From Meloidogyne chitwoodi (lineage: Eukaryota; Nematoda; Chromadorea; Rhabditida; Meloidogynidae), in NCBI GenBank assembly GCA_015183035.1, contig JACZZP010000014.1, forward strand, positions 372,001 through 436,000: 64,000 nt of DNA, read 5' to 3'. Numbering within the stretch: the stretch's first letter is position 1; each line of letters begins with the position of its first letter. Below the pieces are notes generated by a model. The model was not told where the DNA came from. It did no database searches and worked only from the letters and a program-made list of their open reading frames with translations. This document shows, piece by piece, positions 25,987 to 39,913 of this stretch. Position numbers and translations under genes: made by a program.

Positions 25987-28893
25987 ATTTAATTGCTAAA
26001 TTTAAATGAAGGAAAGAATCATTTACCCCAACTCTTCCTTTTTTAATAATTAGATTGACACTTTGTTAATGACACAATAATTATTTATTTAAATTTATTT
26101 ATTTTTCTGTTGATTTAATTATTTTTATTAAATAAAGAAAGCTTTTTTATAATTTTTAAAAATTATTTAATTATATTTAATTCTTAATTTATTTTTAAAA
26201 GTTTGTTAAATTTCAATTTTTAACGATTAATAAAATATTATTTTAAAATATTAATTCTGTTGCAATAACCGTATTCTCATCACATTCCATGGCATATATT
26301 TTTTTCACAACACATTTTTGGGCTAAAAATGGAAATTAAAAAATGAATTATCACAATTTAAATCAAAAAAATTATGAAAAAATAATAATTTCTTTTATTA
26401 CAAGTATATTTTAATTTTTTAATTAATTTTAAATAAAAGTTTACATCAAAAATGCAATGCTTTGCAGTTAAGTAAATATTTGTTAGAATTATAAATTAAT
26501 ATATTTTAGAATTATTATTATTTTTTATTAAATATTAAAATTAATAGTTATTTTTTATTTATAATTTTTTAAAGGGATTTCATTACAAAAATTAATTTTA
26601 TAAAAATATTTCTCAAAATATTTAAAAAATACTTGAAAATAACTAAAATACAAGTTTCTTTTATAAAAACTTTTGTGGATAAAAATAAATATAAAGATAA
26701 TGCAATATCATTACAAAAATAAAAAAATATTATTATTATTAATTATTTGAAGAATAACTTTTTAAATTGTTGCGATATTGAATCAATGTTGATTAATTAT
26801 TTTAATTAATTATTTTAATTAATTAAAATAATAAAAAATATTATTTTTAATTTTGACAAAATTAAATTAATTTTTGGAATTAATTCTATTTTTGTGCCTG
26901 ATGAATGACATTTTTTAATAAATTTAACAATAAAAATAACTTAAAATTTTTTAAATTTATTTATTAATGTTTAATATAAAATAAATATTTCTTTTTTAGT
27001 TGAGATAAATAATTAATTAATTTTTATTTAAATAAAAAATAAATTGTAATTAGAAAATTTAATAATTTTAAAAAGAGCTAATATCTCTTTTATTTGATAA
27101 TTGCTAGACCAATCTCATCTTCACTTTAAACTTCTTTAATATTTAGAAAACAAAATTTTAGCATATTTTTAGTATTTTTTATAAAATTAATTTTTTATTT
27201 TTTAAAAGTTACTATTTTTTAATTCTTATTTCTTCCGGAATATATTAGGAGTATTTAATTTTTAAAATTAATTATTTATATTTAGATATAATTATTAATT
27301 ATTTTATAAAAGTTGTTATTTATAGGTACCATTAGTTGTTGCTAAGTTGCATTTATTCTTCGGATATTTAATATTAAATAATTATTTTCTTATATTAATT
27401 AGCTTTTTCAGCAAATTTTTTTGATAGAATAATTAATTAATTTTTTTATTTCAAATTAAAAAATAAATAAATTAAATATTCTAAAATAATAATATATTTA
27501 TAATATTTGTTTTATCCTCTTACAGATTATATATAAAGACTTTTTAATTATATTAATTTATTAAAGTAAGTACAACTCATTTCCATAGAAACTAATTAAT
27601 TATTAACATTTTTTATTATTTTTAATTAAAAAATATTTAATATTTATAATATATTCTATTATTAACAATTTCAGCAAAATAAATTAAAATAAATTATTTT
27701 TTTTAATAATTTTTATTTAAATATAAATTTAAAATGTTAAACAAGACTAGTGAATTTGATTGATTCCCAATCATTTAATATATATTTTTGTTGAGATAAA
27801 TAAATTATATTAATTAATTTTATTCACTTGTTTAATCTTTGTCAAATTTATTTTTTTGATATTTATTTTTTTTAATTTTGTCAAAATATTTAAAAATGAT
27901 ATTTTAATTTAAAAATACATTTTAAATATTAGAATATTATTTTTTAATTATTTGGCTGTAAAAATGTTTTAAATTTATCAATTTTTTAATATAAAATCAA
28001 TTATAAAAATAAAGTAAATAATTTATTTCAAAATTTTTAAAAGCAAAATAAAAATACAAGTTTTGTTAAAAAACTTATAATTAGCAAATGAACGAATAAT
28101 TTTTTTAATTATTTAATATAATTTTAATTATTATTATATTTTAATATTTTAAATTTTCACAAATAAATAAATTTTTATTTTAATTAAAAATTTAAAATAA
28201 TTATTTTAAATAATATGGTTTCGTCTCCATTTATTGTAGTGAAATTAAAACACTTCAATTTTATATTTTATATTATTAAAAATTAATTTATTTTTTTTGT
28301 TCTAGAAGGTATTTCATCTCTAATTGATAATTTAATACAATATTTATTAATAATTAAAATATAATTATAATTTAATTAAATATTTGAACAATTATTTATT
28401 AAAAGTACATTTAAAATAATTAACTGATTTAATAATAATTAAATTAATTTTTTAAATTTAATATTAAAATTCCCCTTTAAAGGTAAACATTAAAGTCAAA
28501 TAAATTTAAAAATAAAATAATAATAATTAACTTTTTATTTAATTTTATAAATAATATTCCTAATAATTTTTAATTCTTAAAATTAATATTTAATATTAAT
28601 ATAATAATTAAATTCTTAAATAAAAAAGAATTTTAGTTTCTATCGAAGATTATAAAAATTATCTAAATTAATTAATAAATGCCTATGCCGATTGCAAACA
28701 AACACCATACTTTTTTATTTAATTCTATTAAACTAATATTATTTTTTATAAATAATATAAAAATAAGATTTATAAATTAAATTTTTTTAAATTTTTTTAA
28801 TAATTTTTTCATTTAAGGAAGAGAAAAAATTACTTTCCAAAGTTAAATAAATTATAAATCTTAAATTAAATTAAAATAATTATTTTTTAAATA

Positions 28894-29617
28894 CAGGGTG
28901 ACAAAAAAGTTCGGAGTCACGTTTTAATTCACCATAACTTTTTTTATATTTTCTATTTTTAAATAATTTTAAACTGATTTTATAGCTTATTCAATTCTCT
29001 ATTATAATACAAAATTTGCGATTATTTGGACGGTTATCACAAAAGTTATAGCCTTTTCCGTAAGGTATATCAAATTGTCCTCCCCAAAAATTCACTTCCT
29101 GTATCTCAACACTGAGAAGTCAGATTTGTGAGATCTCAAAAGAAATCAACAGAGCATACCTGCGACCCAGACTAATTTTTAATATGAAAACTGTACCTCT
29201 GGCATGGAAGGCTGTGAGTAGATGTAATTCGATTTTGGGGGGAAATGAAATTTTTCATTTTGTGAGTGTTGCGCGAAAATTTATATCTCTCAAAATACTA
29301 AGCTAAAATTTTTTTTATTCTATTATTTGTGAAGACCAGAGATCCCTCTAGATTCTAAAAAAAATTTAAGTCAATCCCTCAATCCTTTCTCATTTTATAA
29401 TTTTTTAAAACACAAAAAGAGGTGCGAGTTTTGGTCAAAAATTTTCATCCGTGCGTTCGACACTGTATCGAAGCAGGTAGTAGAAATCTCTTAAACTCTT
29501 GAAATTCTTAATCCCTATTTAGTTCTCTATCTTTTCATCTTTGTTTTATCTCGATAGCAAAATTTTGTCTTAAGTTATGATAAAAAATAATTGTCTCCGA
29601 ACTTTTTTGTCACCCTG
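28894..29617. mobile_element. 724-bp TA-flanked inverted-repeat element (family copy 1)
   Basis: The left end begins CAGGGTGACAAAAAAGTTCG and the right end is its reverse complement, giving inverted repeats of at least 22 bp. TA flanks both ends (28892-28893 and 29618-29619), the target duplication expected of Tc1/mariner-type transposition. The interior is more GC-rich than its surroundings, and no long frame for a transposase is open. Part of the interior (about 28925-29105) matches, in reverse orientation, the element at 39914-40532. It is a non-autonomous member of a dispersed family. Confidence 0.75.
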
Positions 29618-30527
29618 TATTTATTTAAATTAGAATTATTTTATAAACTCTCTAACAGAATATATTTCCTTTTATAATTTTTAGATTTAAAATTATTTTT
29701 TTTATTTTATAATTATTAATTTTTTTTTGATAATTTTATTTAAAAATTTATACAAAATTCGTTTGTTGATTGCAATAATGAATTATAATATTTTAATAAT
29801 CTGAAAAATAATCTTAATATTTTATTTTATTATTTAAATTTTTGACAATAATTTTGTTAAATAAAAAATTTTCTTAAAAGATATATTTATTTATTTTATT
29901 TTAATATATTTTTATTATGAAATAAACTTAAATTTCTTGTTATTAAAAATATATTTTTTTAAAAATATAATTTTATTTATATTTAAAAATATCGCTTTGT
30001 TCGAATAAATTAAAATAAATATTATTATTAGGTATTTATTTTAATTAAATATATATTTAATTATAATTTTATAAAGTTGTCTAGAATGCAATGTTTATTT
30101 GTTAAAATATTTAAAATATTAATTTAAAATTATTATTTTTGATAAAATTGTTTAATAATAAATTTATAAAAATAAAATGTATAACAATCGTAGACATTGT
30201 AAAATATACAATGTGCAGCTGTTAGTAAGTGCTAAATTAGATAATAATAATTTAATAATAATTGTTATATTTATTAAATATTAATAATTATTTTTTAAAT
30301 TAATTAATATAAAAATATTTAAAAGTTAAATGATTTATTATATTTTAACAAATTATTTAATATAATAGTAAGTTTAGTTGTATATAGCACAGTGTGCTGA
30401 TGTTATTATATATAGGTATTAATTATAGTTGTAAATTAATAAATTATATATTTATTAATTAATATTTATTTTTAAATTAAAAATATTTTTAATATTTAAA
30501 TATTTGAATTTGTTTAGCAAATTGTTT

Positions 30528-30660
30528 ATTAAATTTATTATTAAATTTATTATTAAATTTATTATTAAATTTATTATTAAATTTATTATTAAATTTATTA
30601 TTAAATTTATTATTAAATTTATTATTAAATTTATTATTAAATTTATTATTAAATTTATTA
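30528..30660. repeat. 12-bp tandem repeat (AAATTTATTATT)n
   Basis: About eleven nearly perfect copies of the 12-bp unit AAATTTATTATT run head to tail. The copies are almost identical, which suggests recent expansion. It lies in the gene desert upstream of the phosphatase 3' end. Confidence 0.9.
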
Positions 30661-31939
30661 TATATATTAAGTAAAATTATTGGTCATATTAACATGAATT
30701 GAATATTTTAAATTATTTTTATTAATTAATTAAAAAATTATAATTGTATTTCTATCGCTTTGCTGACTGAAATTAAGTATTTTAATTTAAAATTAATTTT
30801 AATTATTTGATAAATATTTAATAAATAATATTTTAAAAGAATTTTTAAATATAAATTTAAAATTTGATTAAAAATATTAGTTAAAGAGTTTAAAATATTT
30901 AATTCTAAGAAATTTAAGTTAATATTAGAAATAAATAACTTCAAAATAATTATTTATTATTTAATAATTAAATTATTTTTAAATGTTAAATAAATAAATT
31001 TATTAATAAAATATATTAATATTTATTTAAATAAAATATTGTAAAGATGTTAATGAAATAATATAATATTTATTTATTTAGTTAAAGAGAAAAAGAATAA
31101 ATGTAATAATATTAATCATTTTATTACATATTTATAAATAAATTTGTAATTTTTGATAATAAATAACGCCATTGCTAATCGCTTTTTTTTTAAAAAAAAA
31201 AAGAAAAAATGTGTAATAACAAAGATTATCGACAAAAATAGGAAAGAAATATTAAAAAATATTTACTAAAATGAATAAAATATTTTTTATATATTAAAAT
31301 ATAAAATTTCAGATCATAAAAATTTAATTAAATATTAAAAAATAAATATATTCATAAATGCAGAAAAATATTTTGCAAATTAAAAGAATTTATAAATAAT
31401 TTAATAAAAATTTGGACAATAATTTTAATAGATTTAAAGGCAAATCAATCGAAATATCTATTTTAAAAAAATTAATAAAATTAAAGAATAAATTAATTTT
31501 TATAAAAAATAATGGTTAATTAGTTTATTAATTAAAAAAATATTTATTATAGATAAAAATGCAGAAATTAAATAAAAATCATTTATAATTTTAAAATTTC
31601 TTATTTATTTTTAAAATATATTTACCAAATAACTTTTTAAAGAAATATACTCGAACCAGATCTTAGACCAACTTGAGCTAACTTATTTAATTTTATAAAT
31701 ACCAGATCGTCAAAAAATTTATAAAAAAATATTAGTTTATAATAAATGCAATAAAAAATATTTTCTAATTTAACAGAAATTAAATTATTTTAAATTATAA
31801 TTTTAATTATTTATTTTAATTGATTAACGGGCACATCAACCGGAAGATCTGTTTTTATAAAATGTAAATTAAATATTTTATAAATAATAATTATTAATTT
31901 ATTTCTTGATTAAAAATAATTTTTTATTCTTTCTAAAAG

Positions 31940-34735
31940 TCACACAAATAAATTAAAAAACCTTGATTTTTTTCTAATAGCATAAGCAATAGCTTCATAT
32001 AAAGCAACATACTGTTCTGCATTATTTACCATACTTGTCCTTTGTGAGCGTAATTTACTTACAATTTCTTTTACGTCAATTAATTGTTCCTAAAATTAAT
32101 TTTTAAATAAAGTTTTAATTTTATTAAATACTTTTGCCAATTTATCCAATAAAATATCTAATGCAATAAAAACGCCTGTCCTGCCCACTCCGGCACTTTA
32201 TTTTATTATTTATAAATTAAATTTAAAAAAATTAAAAAAAACCTGCAATGAACTAATATTGGCCTTTTCCTATCAGAATCATCACGAATTGCTTCAATAA
32301 ATGTTAAAAGATTTTCAACTTCTGTCGGACTAGAAGTATCTTTCCATTCTTTAAAATGCCATTGCATTAACTTAAAAATAAATTAAATATATATTTTTTA
32401 AAATAAAATTAATTTTAAACTAAAAACAAAGGTAATATTAGTACATTTTTACTTAACAATGCCTATTTAATAATTTTATTTAAATATAAATAATTAATTA
32501 TATTTAATTTAATTTAATTATTTTTAAATTTTATAAAATAATTATTTCTTCAAAAATTTACTTTTCTATCCTTTTCACCTTTCCTTTGTAACCATAATTC
32601 TCTTTTTATAAAAATATCATCTTCTGTAACACAATAAAATTGAACAGTAAGATCATTTCCAAATTGTTCCGATTCTCCTGGACATTCTGGCCAATATTGT
32701 GAACATTTTTGCTTTAAAAATTAACAGCAATTTATTTTTAATAATTAAAAAAATACTTTAATTCCTTCTTTTAATTGTGTTAACATAATTACACAATTTA
32801 TTTTTTCCTGCCAAATCATTTCCCAAAAATCTTTTATTGTTTCCACTCTTCTTCCATCAATTGCTTCTGATTGCCCCAAAGGTCCTTGAGCAGCAATATA
32901 ATCAGGAATTAAATTTATTTTATTATTTATCTAATTAAAATTAATTTTTAATTTTTTATAATAAATATTTAAAAACTCTAATATAGCTTGCATTAATAAA
33001 ATCACTTTTTCCATTTGTGCCTCCATATGCGTTATTTGTCCAAGAAAGTTTTACTCGATTAAATTCAACTTAAATTAATTTTTTAAATAATTTCTATTTT
33101 TTTAATTTTAATATTATTTAAGAATATTTAAGAATATAAAATATCTAAATTAATTTTAAAAAATTATTTACAAGGCAAAATATCATAATAACGATTTTTT
33201 CTAATATTTTCAGGTAATTCTGCAGTTGTTGAACGTGGTCTTAATGTAGACATTGTTTGTTGCCCTAAGCACTAAATAAATTAAATTAATTTATTTATTT
33301 TTATTAAATATTAATTTTGCCTCAAATTCCCAATAAAGACGTTCATTTTCATTTTCTGGAACTTTTTCCATTGTATTAGTTTGAAACCTTCTCATTTGTA
33401 AAGGACTTTAAATTAAATAATTATTTTATTAAAATTAATGAATTATTTTGTAACTTCCTCTTAGCTCTCGCCATCAATTCCACTTTCCTTTTCACTCCTC
33501 TCAAAATGGCCAATGACATAATGGTCAAAAAGTCATCGATAAGGATTAAAATTAAAATAAAGGTAAACATTAGATGTAATTGTAAATAATTAATTGACTG
33601 TCTGACCATTATGTCCATTGACCATTTGTAGGGGAAGAGGAAATAATTAAAATATAAAATACCTTTCTTTATTAATTAATTTAAAATCATTTGGATCTAA
33701 TGTAGAATCTTCATAACCACTATCATCATTTACTGTTATTTTTAAAGGTTCATTATTATTTTTAAATGTTGGCCTTATACTATCTTTTCTAAAAGAAGAA
33801 TTACTTCTTTGATGATTTTCTTCCTAAAATTATTTTTTTAATTAAAAAATAATTGAATATTAATATATTGAATAAATTTATTAAAAATATATTTAATATA
33901 ACTCACTTTTATATTTTCTCCATAATTTTCAAGTCGAATAATACTTTTTAATCCATTTTTTCCTTCCTCTTCAAAATCCAAATATTCGGCAGCATTTAAA
34001 TGAGAAGGTGAATTTAAATTATTTTTATTATTAATATTTTGTGTACATTGGGAAAACTATAAATTAAATAAATATTTTGAAAATAATAATTTTAAAAAAT
34101 TAAACTAAAAAAATATATTTTACTTTCAATAATTAATTTTAAATATTTTAATATAATTAAATTAATTAAAAACTAACAGCAACAGCAAAACCATTTGGTT
34201 GTGAACATTTTGTTGTTTGCTGACCCAATGGAACTACAAAAAATGTTTCATTTTTAAATTTCTCTCCAGAGATAATTTGCTTAAATAAATTGGATTTAAA
34301 ATTATTAAAAATAAAAAAATAAATTTTAATATTTATCATTTAATTTAAAAATAATTTTATTAATTATTATTTTCCATTAAAATTAATATTATAATTTAAT
34401 ATTTTTATTAAAAAAATATTTTTTTTAATTCACTCATTTATTTTATTTTAAAATTTATTTAAAAAATATTTTAAATTTTTAAAAACCTTTTTTTGTTTTT
34501 CTTCTTCTTCATTAATAGTAATTTTATTTTCTTCTCTTCTTCTTTTTGATTTTTGTTTTTTTCTACATATAAATAATAATACCAATAAAATAATTATTAA
34601 AATACTTAAAATCAAAGAAAATCCAAGTAATAAAAGTTTTAAAGTAAAATCTGTAAAAATTATTTTTTTGTCTTTTAAATTAATTAAATTTGAAGATAAT
34701 TTATTATTAAATATTAATTGATGTTTTTGTTCCAT
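31940..34735 (-). CDS. Membrane-anchored protein tyrosine phosphatase
   Basis: The enzyme removes phosphate from phosphotyrosine on the cytoplasmic side of a membrane. The first exon (ATG at 34733-34735) has only about 30 polar residues before a single transmembrane helix (LLLLGFSLILSILIIILLVLLFI), followed by a strongly basic stop-transfer stretch (CRKKQKSKRRREE). A variable juxtamembrane region follows, then one phosphatase domain with KNRYYDILP, NAYGGTNGKSDFINASYI, DYIAAQGPL and FWEMIWQEK. The catalytic P-loop HCSAGVGRTG is split by an intron inside the Cys-Ser codons near 32200-32250. The WPD loop is WKD, keeping the catalytic Asp but not the Pro. The ectodomain is unusually short, so either this is a genuinely truncated receptor form or upstream exons were missed. 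I found none in the 2.7 kb upstream. Confidence 0.82.
33511..33620. repeat. Foldback sequence in a phosphatase intron
   Basis: CAATGACATAATGGTC at 33511-33526 pairs with GACCATTATGTCCATTG at 33604-33620, with a one-base difference. The outer flanks (TCCTCTcaaaATGG and CCATttgtaggggaAGAGGA) extend the match imperfectly to about 150 bp overall. The interior can be read as open but is not conserved coding sequence. It is probably a small non-autonomous transposon inserted in the intron. Confidence 0.5.
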
Positions 34736-37480
34736 TTTTTTATTTTATTTTTAATATTTTTTTTTGTTTTTATCAAATCTCTGATAACATTATTTTTGTT
34801 AGTACAATTAAATTTTTTTTTAATTATTTAAAATATTATATTAATTTAAAATAAATATATAATTATTTTTTAATCTTTGGCATGGATCTTCTTTTATTTT
34901 ATTATTAATTATTTTTTATTTTCGGAGATTTAATTTTACAGTCCTTTTTTTTAATTTTTAGGTCAACTATTTTTTAAATAAAAAAATAAATATTTATATT
35001 ATTTAATATATTTTTTAATTTAAAAAAAAAATAAATTTACCATCAAGTTGAAACCAAAAAAAATTACGTTGCATTTTTTATTGAAATTTAATTAATTTTT
35101 AAAAATAATAATAATTAATATTTTATTGAAGAAATAAATATTTAATATTTTTTTAAATAAATAAAAAAATAATTGGTAGAAAATAAAATAATAATTTTTA
35201 AAAAATAATATTAAAACATGTATTTTTGGCAAAAAACGGGAATATTTTTAAATGAAAAAAAAATAAAAAAATAATTGTTCTTTGAAAATTGAGCGATTAA
35301 AAAATGAAAACAACTATAGATGAGAATTTTTATAAATTTATTATCAATAAAAATTCAAAAAAGATAAAAATAAAATAACGGCCAAATTCAGTCAATTCCA
35401 GATTATTATATTTTTAATAAAAATAAACTTTAATTGAAATAATTAATTTTTAATTTAATTTAATTTAAATTAAAAATAATTAAATAATTTATTTTCTTTA
35501 TAAAAATTATTTTTAAATAAATTTAATAAAATTAAAAAATAAATAAGAAAAATATCAAAAAGTATTAAAATAATTATTATACAATCCAAATAGTAAAAAT
35601 AAAATTAATTTATTTTTATAATAAATTATAAAAAACAAAAATAATGTAAAAATAATAATAATTAAAAATACCTAAATATTATTTTTATTATAACTTTAAT
35701 TATTTACTTTTTCATTTTTTATTCTGAGTGAGGGGATAGGAGGAGGATTAGTAGGTAGTCAGTTTATGCGCAAATAAAATTTAAACAATAAAATATAAAT
35801 ATTATGAGAGTATTGAATATATGTAAAAAAAGATAAAAATACCTATACTTTTTAAGAAGAAAAACAAAATAATAAAATTTAAAATTGATTAAATTTTGAA
35901 ATTTTTTATAAATTACGAATATAATTAAAGAATAAAATTTTAAAAAATTAACAAAATTATTTTTTAATTTTAAAAGTAAATATAGATAGATATATATTTT
36001 GAATTTACTTTTTTAAAATAATTTCAATTATATATTTTATTTTTGTTTTATTAAAAATTATTTTATAAAGTTCAAATTTCATTTTATATTTATTTAATAA
36101 AAATCTTTTGTATAAATTTTGCTCCTCTTAAATTTCTTTTATTTTTTGTTTCTTTTTGAGAGAAATTTTTTTTTAATATCAAAATTTATTAAAAAACTCT
36201 TAACATTTTTTAAAATAAATTTCTAAGATTAGAAATTTTTTAAACCCTCCCCAACAATTTTATTATTTGTAGGGAAATTTTTTATAATTTTTATTGACTC
36301 TAAAATTAAATTAATAAACAAAAACAAAATAATTTAAAAAAATATAATATTATATAAATATATTTTTTAGATTATTATTTTTAAAAAAATTTTAAAAGTT
36401 GTTAAGATATCTTCTTTTAAAATAATATTTTTAAAAAAAAGAGAAGCAAAAATAAATAAATAAAAAAGAATATATTTATAACTAAAGCCCTTTAAAAAAA
36501 CAAAAAATAAAAAGAGTATGAACACTTTTATAAAATAAATAAATAATCATATTATTTAACGTGAAAAAAATTAGAAAAAAAACTTTTCAATAATAAACTC
36601 TATTTATATAATATTACTTATTATTATTATTATTGTACAAACAAATATTTAGAAAAAGAAGAATAATAATAAGAAAATAAATTAATGCTAATTTATTTTT
36701 AATTTTCTAAATATATTTAATTAAATTTATTTTAAGTATAATTAATTTTTTTTAAAATTATTTTCCTAAAAGTAGCATAGTTTTTTATATATAATTTTAT
36801 TTTATTTTTAACGGAGAAAATAAACTTTTAATTATTTTATTTTTGAAATTAAAAAATAAATAATTAAAATATATATTATTTATATAATAATTATATTTTA
36901 ATATATTTTGAGTTTAATAAAATAATTAATACATTCAGACTTTTGTGAAAAAAATTGTTGAATATTTTCTAAAATTAATTTATAAATAAATTCTTAAAAT
37001 ACTCAATTTATTATTATTATATTAATTAATTATAAATGAAATATATTTAATAATTATTCTCCATCTCAGATAACAAAAACATAAAATTAAATTTTCTATA
37101 TTTCCACTAAAATTATTTTATTTAAAAAATTAAAAATAATTTATTTTTTTAAATTTTAAGGTAAATTAATATAAAAAATGCCCTTAATAATGTGACCTGT
37201 CTTTCATGTGACAAAGTAAGAGAGAAAGAATAGAAATAAATAAAAGTACAAGATAGCCAATTAAATTAAAATTTTATAGACGACCAAATTTCAATTTATT
37301 AAATTTTTTTTAATAATTTTTAATTTAAATATATAATTTAATAATTAATGTTATAATTAAAAAAGATTTATACCTTTAAAATAAAAAATTTTCCCTTTTA
37401 AAATAATAATAATTAATTTTTAAAAATTTCCCTGTATATTTTTAAAATCAAAAAAAAATAATAATAAATATATATATTTA
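34736..37480. other. AT-rich intergenic region
   Basis: This region lies upstream of both the minus-strand phosphatase and the plus-strand coiled-coil gene, so it holds both promoters. I found no conserved exon, RNA gene or transposon in it. It consists of A/T low-complexity sequence with one mildly GC-richer patch near 35725-35765. Confidence 0.55.
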
Positions 37481-39221
37481 TGAGAAATTATTTTTTAATT
37501 TTAATTTGCTTTTCATTTGATCACGCAACTTTTGATGATTTAAATAATTTAGGCCTTCAAAACAAATCAAAGGAAACAATTAAAAAAGGTAAAATAATAA
37601 TCTTAATAAAATGTTTTAAATATATTTAAATAAATAAATAAACTAATTTGGTATATTAAATCTAAAATAATTATTTAACTTTATTTAAATAAAAGATAAT
37701 ATTATAGGAGGAATACACAAATTATTATAAAATTAAATTAATTTATTTAGATAATAACAAAAAAACAAGAAAAATAACAATAAAAGAAGAAAATAATATT
37801 ATATATGAATTTAATAGTAATGAAATAGAAGAGGATGGTAAGATTTTAAGAATTAAATTGTTACTTAAATATATAATCTAAAACACAAATAAATAAATAA
37901 AAATATATTTTATGATACATCTTATTTATAAAAAATTTATTTCATAAAACATAGCAAAATAATTGTCTGTTTAGGTTAAAAAGTAAAATTAGGGTGTGGA
38001 GGGGTAAGTTTAAAAATAATCAAATTCGTTTAAATAATAAATTAAATTATCAAGATATGCCAAAAATATACATTCCTGATCAAAAACCAACAAATAAAAA
38101 ATCTGTTAATTTATCAAAAATTAATTTAAAAGAAAATCAATTAATTAAAAATTCTCAGAATTTTAAACAATTAAAAGATGTAGTAATTGAAATATTAAAT
38201 AATAATGGAATATATAATACTTTAATTTATCTTCTTAAAGAAATTAAGAAAACAAATCAAACTGAAATACTCCAAAATTATCGTAATGATTTTATTAATG
38301 TAATGGAGTACTTTAAGGAACAAATTGAAATAAAAATGAAACAAAAATATTATTTACAAATAAAAGTTGAAAAATTATTAAATATAAAAGAAAATGCTTT
38401 TAAATTTATAATTAAACAAAAGAAATATTTTAATAAATTATTAGTTGAAATGGAAGAATTGAAGGAAAGTTATAATAAAGAGGAGGAGGATTTTGAAAAA
38501 TTAAAAGATTTAATTAATAATATTAAGCAAATAGATGAAAAATTAAAGAAAATATATGAATTAATTAAAGTTGAACAATCTCTGGTAATTTCGTTTATTT
38601 TATCTGGTCTAATATACCAAAAAGAATAAGTTTTTAAAAGGAATATCTAATTATATAATTATAGATTAGAGATATGAATTTTGAAAAACCTGGGACTGGA
38701 AACGGGAAATTTAAAAATGGAACGACAGGGAGGGCCCGGGACCGGGAAAACCGGGAATTCCCGATCTCTTTTCATCCCGGTGAGTCAAAAAAGCCGGGAA
38801 ACGGAATCGGGACTATTCTCGTTTATATATCTAATATAGGTAGATTGTATTCTTATTATGTTCTAAAATCCTTTAAATATCTTCCAATTTTGAATCTCTT
38901 TCTCATATCCCAATTCAAAGATTATCTTTAAATGTTCTTATAACAGTCCATAATCTTGTTTATTGTTAATTATTACTTCAGATTGAATTAAGAAAAAAAG
39001 TATCAAATATGAAAGAAATAGCAAAGTTAGGGTATCTAAAAATAATATATGCTATTAAATTGTGTGCAAATGTTGAAAAAATATTTAAAAAAGAAGAAAT
39101 TGAATTTATTAAAAGTTATTGCAAAAATAATGTTGAACTAAATGTAAATGAATTTATTGAAGTTGCCAAGTTAGATTTGAAACATTTGATGATGCTTGAT
39201 GATAGCAGCAATGATGAATAA
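37481..39221 (+). CDS. Unrecognised, probably secreted coiled-coil protein
   Basis: I do not recognise this protein. The first exon (37481-37590) starts MRNYFLILICFSFDHATF, a plausible signal peptide, followed by an acidic and Asn-rich stretch. A second exon (37752-37838) is Lys/Glu/Asn-rich. The main exon, from about 37975 to 38587, encodes some 200 residues with heptad-like Leu/Ile/Lys/Glu spacing (for example VEKLLNIKENAFKFIIKQKK and DLINNIKQIDEKLKKIYELI), a predicted coiled coil. The last exon starts at 38980 and continues the helix (IELRKKVSNMKEIAKLGYL), ending MLDDSSNDE before TAA. Exon junctions 1-2 and 3-4 join cleanly in frame; the junction between exons 2 and 3 does not fit by one base with the donor I see, so an extra small exon or another splice site is likely. 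It could be a lineage-specific secreted protein. Confidence 0.55.
38670..38825. mobile_element. GC-rich CCGGGA repeat relic in an intron
   Basis: Inside the last intron of the coiled-coil gene is a patch of about 155 bp dominated by CCGGGA, TCGGGA and their complements. Its composition is unlike anything around it. Similar motifs (CCGGGATCGGG, GTTTCCCGG) occur at 63332-63487. Both are probably remnants of one repeat family; clear ends or target duplications are not visible. Confidence 0.45.
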
Positions 39222-39278
39222 TTTAAAGAAAATTCTTATAAAATTTGTTGAAGAATATTATGAGTTATTTCGAAATTA

Positions 39279-39464
39279 TTATTTTAAGAAATATTCTATA
39301 AAATTATAATCATAAACTTTAGAATAAACAATTTTCCTTAATTGTTGCCTGTCAGGGATGAGCAACTTTCTTATTTTATTTTCCGATTTTGCCCATCCTT
39401 TGTGCTTATGTAGATAAAAGCTGCTATCGTCTTGAGAAAGAAAAGAGGAAAAAATTACTAGCAA
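39279..39464 (-). pseudogene. Orphan coding-like segment, unrecognised
   Basis: A minus-strand frame is open for about 61 codons. The middle (SQDDSSFYLHKHKGWAKSEN then KIRKLLIPDRQQLRKIV) has balanced amino-acid use, unlike random AT sequence. It has no recognisable family motif, and its ATG is followed by a hydrophobic run that may be chance. It lies tail-to-tail with the coiled-coil gene. It could be an exon of a missed gene or a relic. Confidence 0.25.
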
Positions 39465-39913
39465 TTTTCAAGTTTTTTGAAAATTTTAATACCTTTATTA
39501 TTTAAAATTTTAGAATTAAAATAAAAAATTAAAATTATTTTTTATTTATTTTTATTCTATTTTTTAAATTTATTTTCTAATATTTATTTTATTATAAAAT
39601 TATTAATTGTTTTTAAGCAGCCATAGTAACGAAATAACCGAAATAAAAATAATTTTAAATAAAAAATGAAATTTTTTAAAGAAATTTAAAAATATTAAAA
39701 CAATTCTTGCAATTAAATAAATTTTACAATAATTTAAAAAAAAATTAAAATTATATTTTTTAACAAAAAATATGGTTTTTATATTTTTAAATTTTTTATT
39801 ATTAAGATTAATAAATTATTAATTTTTAATAAATGAAAAAACAACTGCTAATAAATAAAAATAACTTATAATGAATAAAAATTTATTTATTTTATTGAAA
39901 ATTTATTTTATTA

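Larger units (their letters stand above)
25987..31939. other. 6-kb AT desert with one transposon and a minisatellite
   Basis: Between the helicase and the phosphatase I see no conserved exon on either strand. The recognisable content is the TA-flanked element at 28894-29617 and the 12-bp tandem array near 30528-30660, both listed separately. The remainder is low-complexity A/T sequence. Confidence 0.65.

Noticed and set aside
28894..29617. Autonomous mariner element
   Set aside because: No frame long enough for a transposase and no DDD/DDE-type motif could be read in the interior.
30738..30944. Minus-strand open frame rich in Leu, Ile and Asn
   Set aside because: Its composition is what random AT sequence gives; no motif, no splice signals, no neighbouring exon.
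33421..33618. Minus-strand open frame of 65 codons in the phosphatase
   Set aside because: It covers an intron that contains an inverted repeat, has no family similarity and is not needed for the phosphatase domain, which joins in frame without it.
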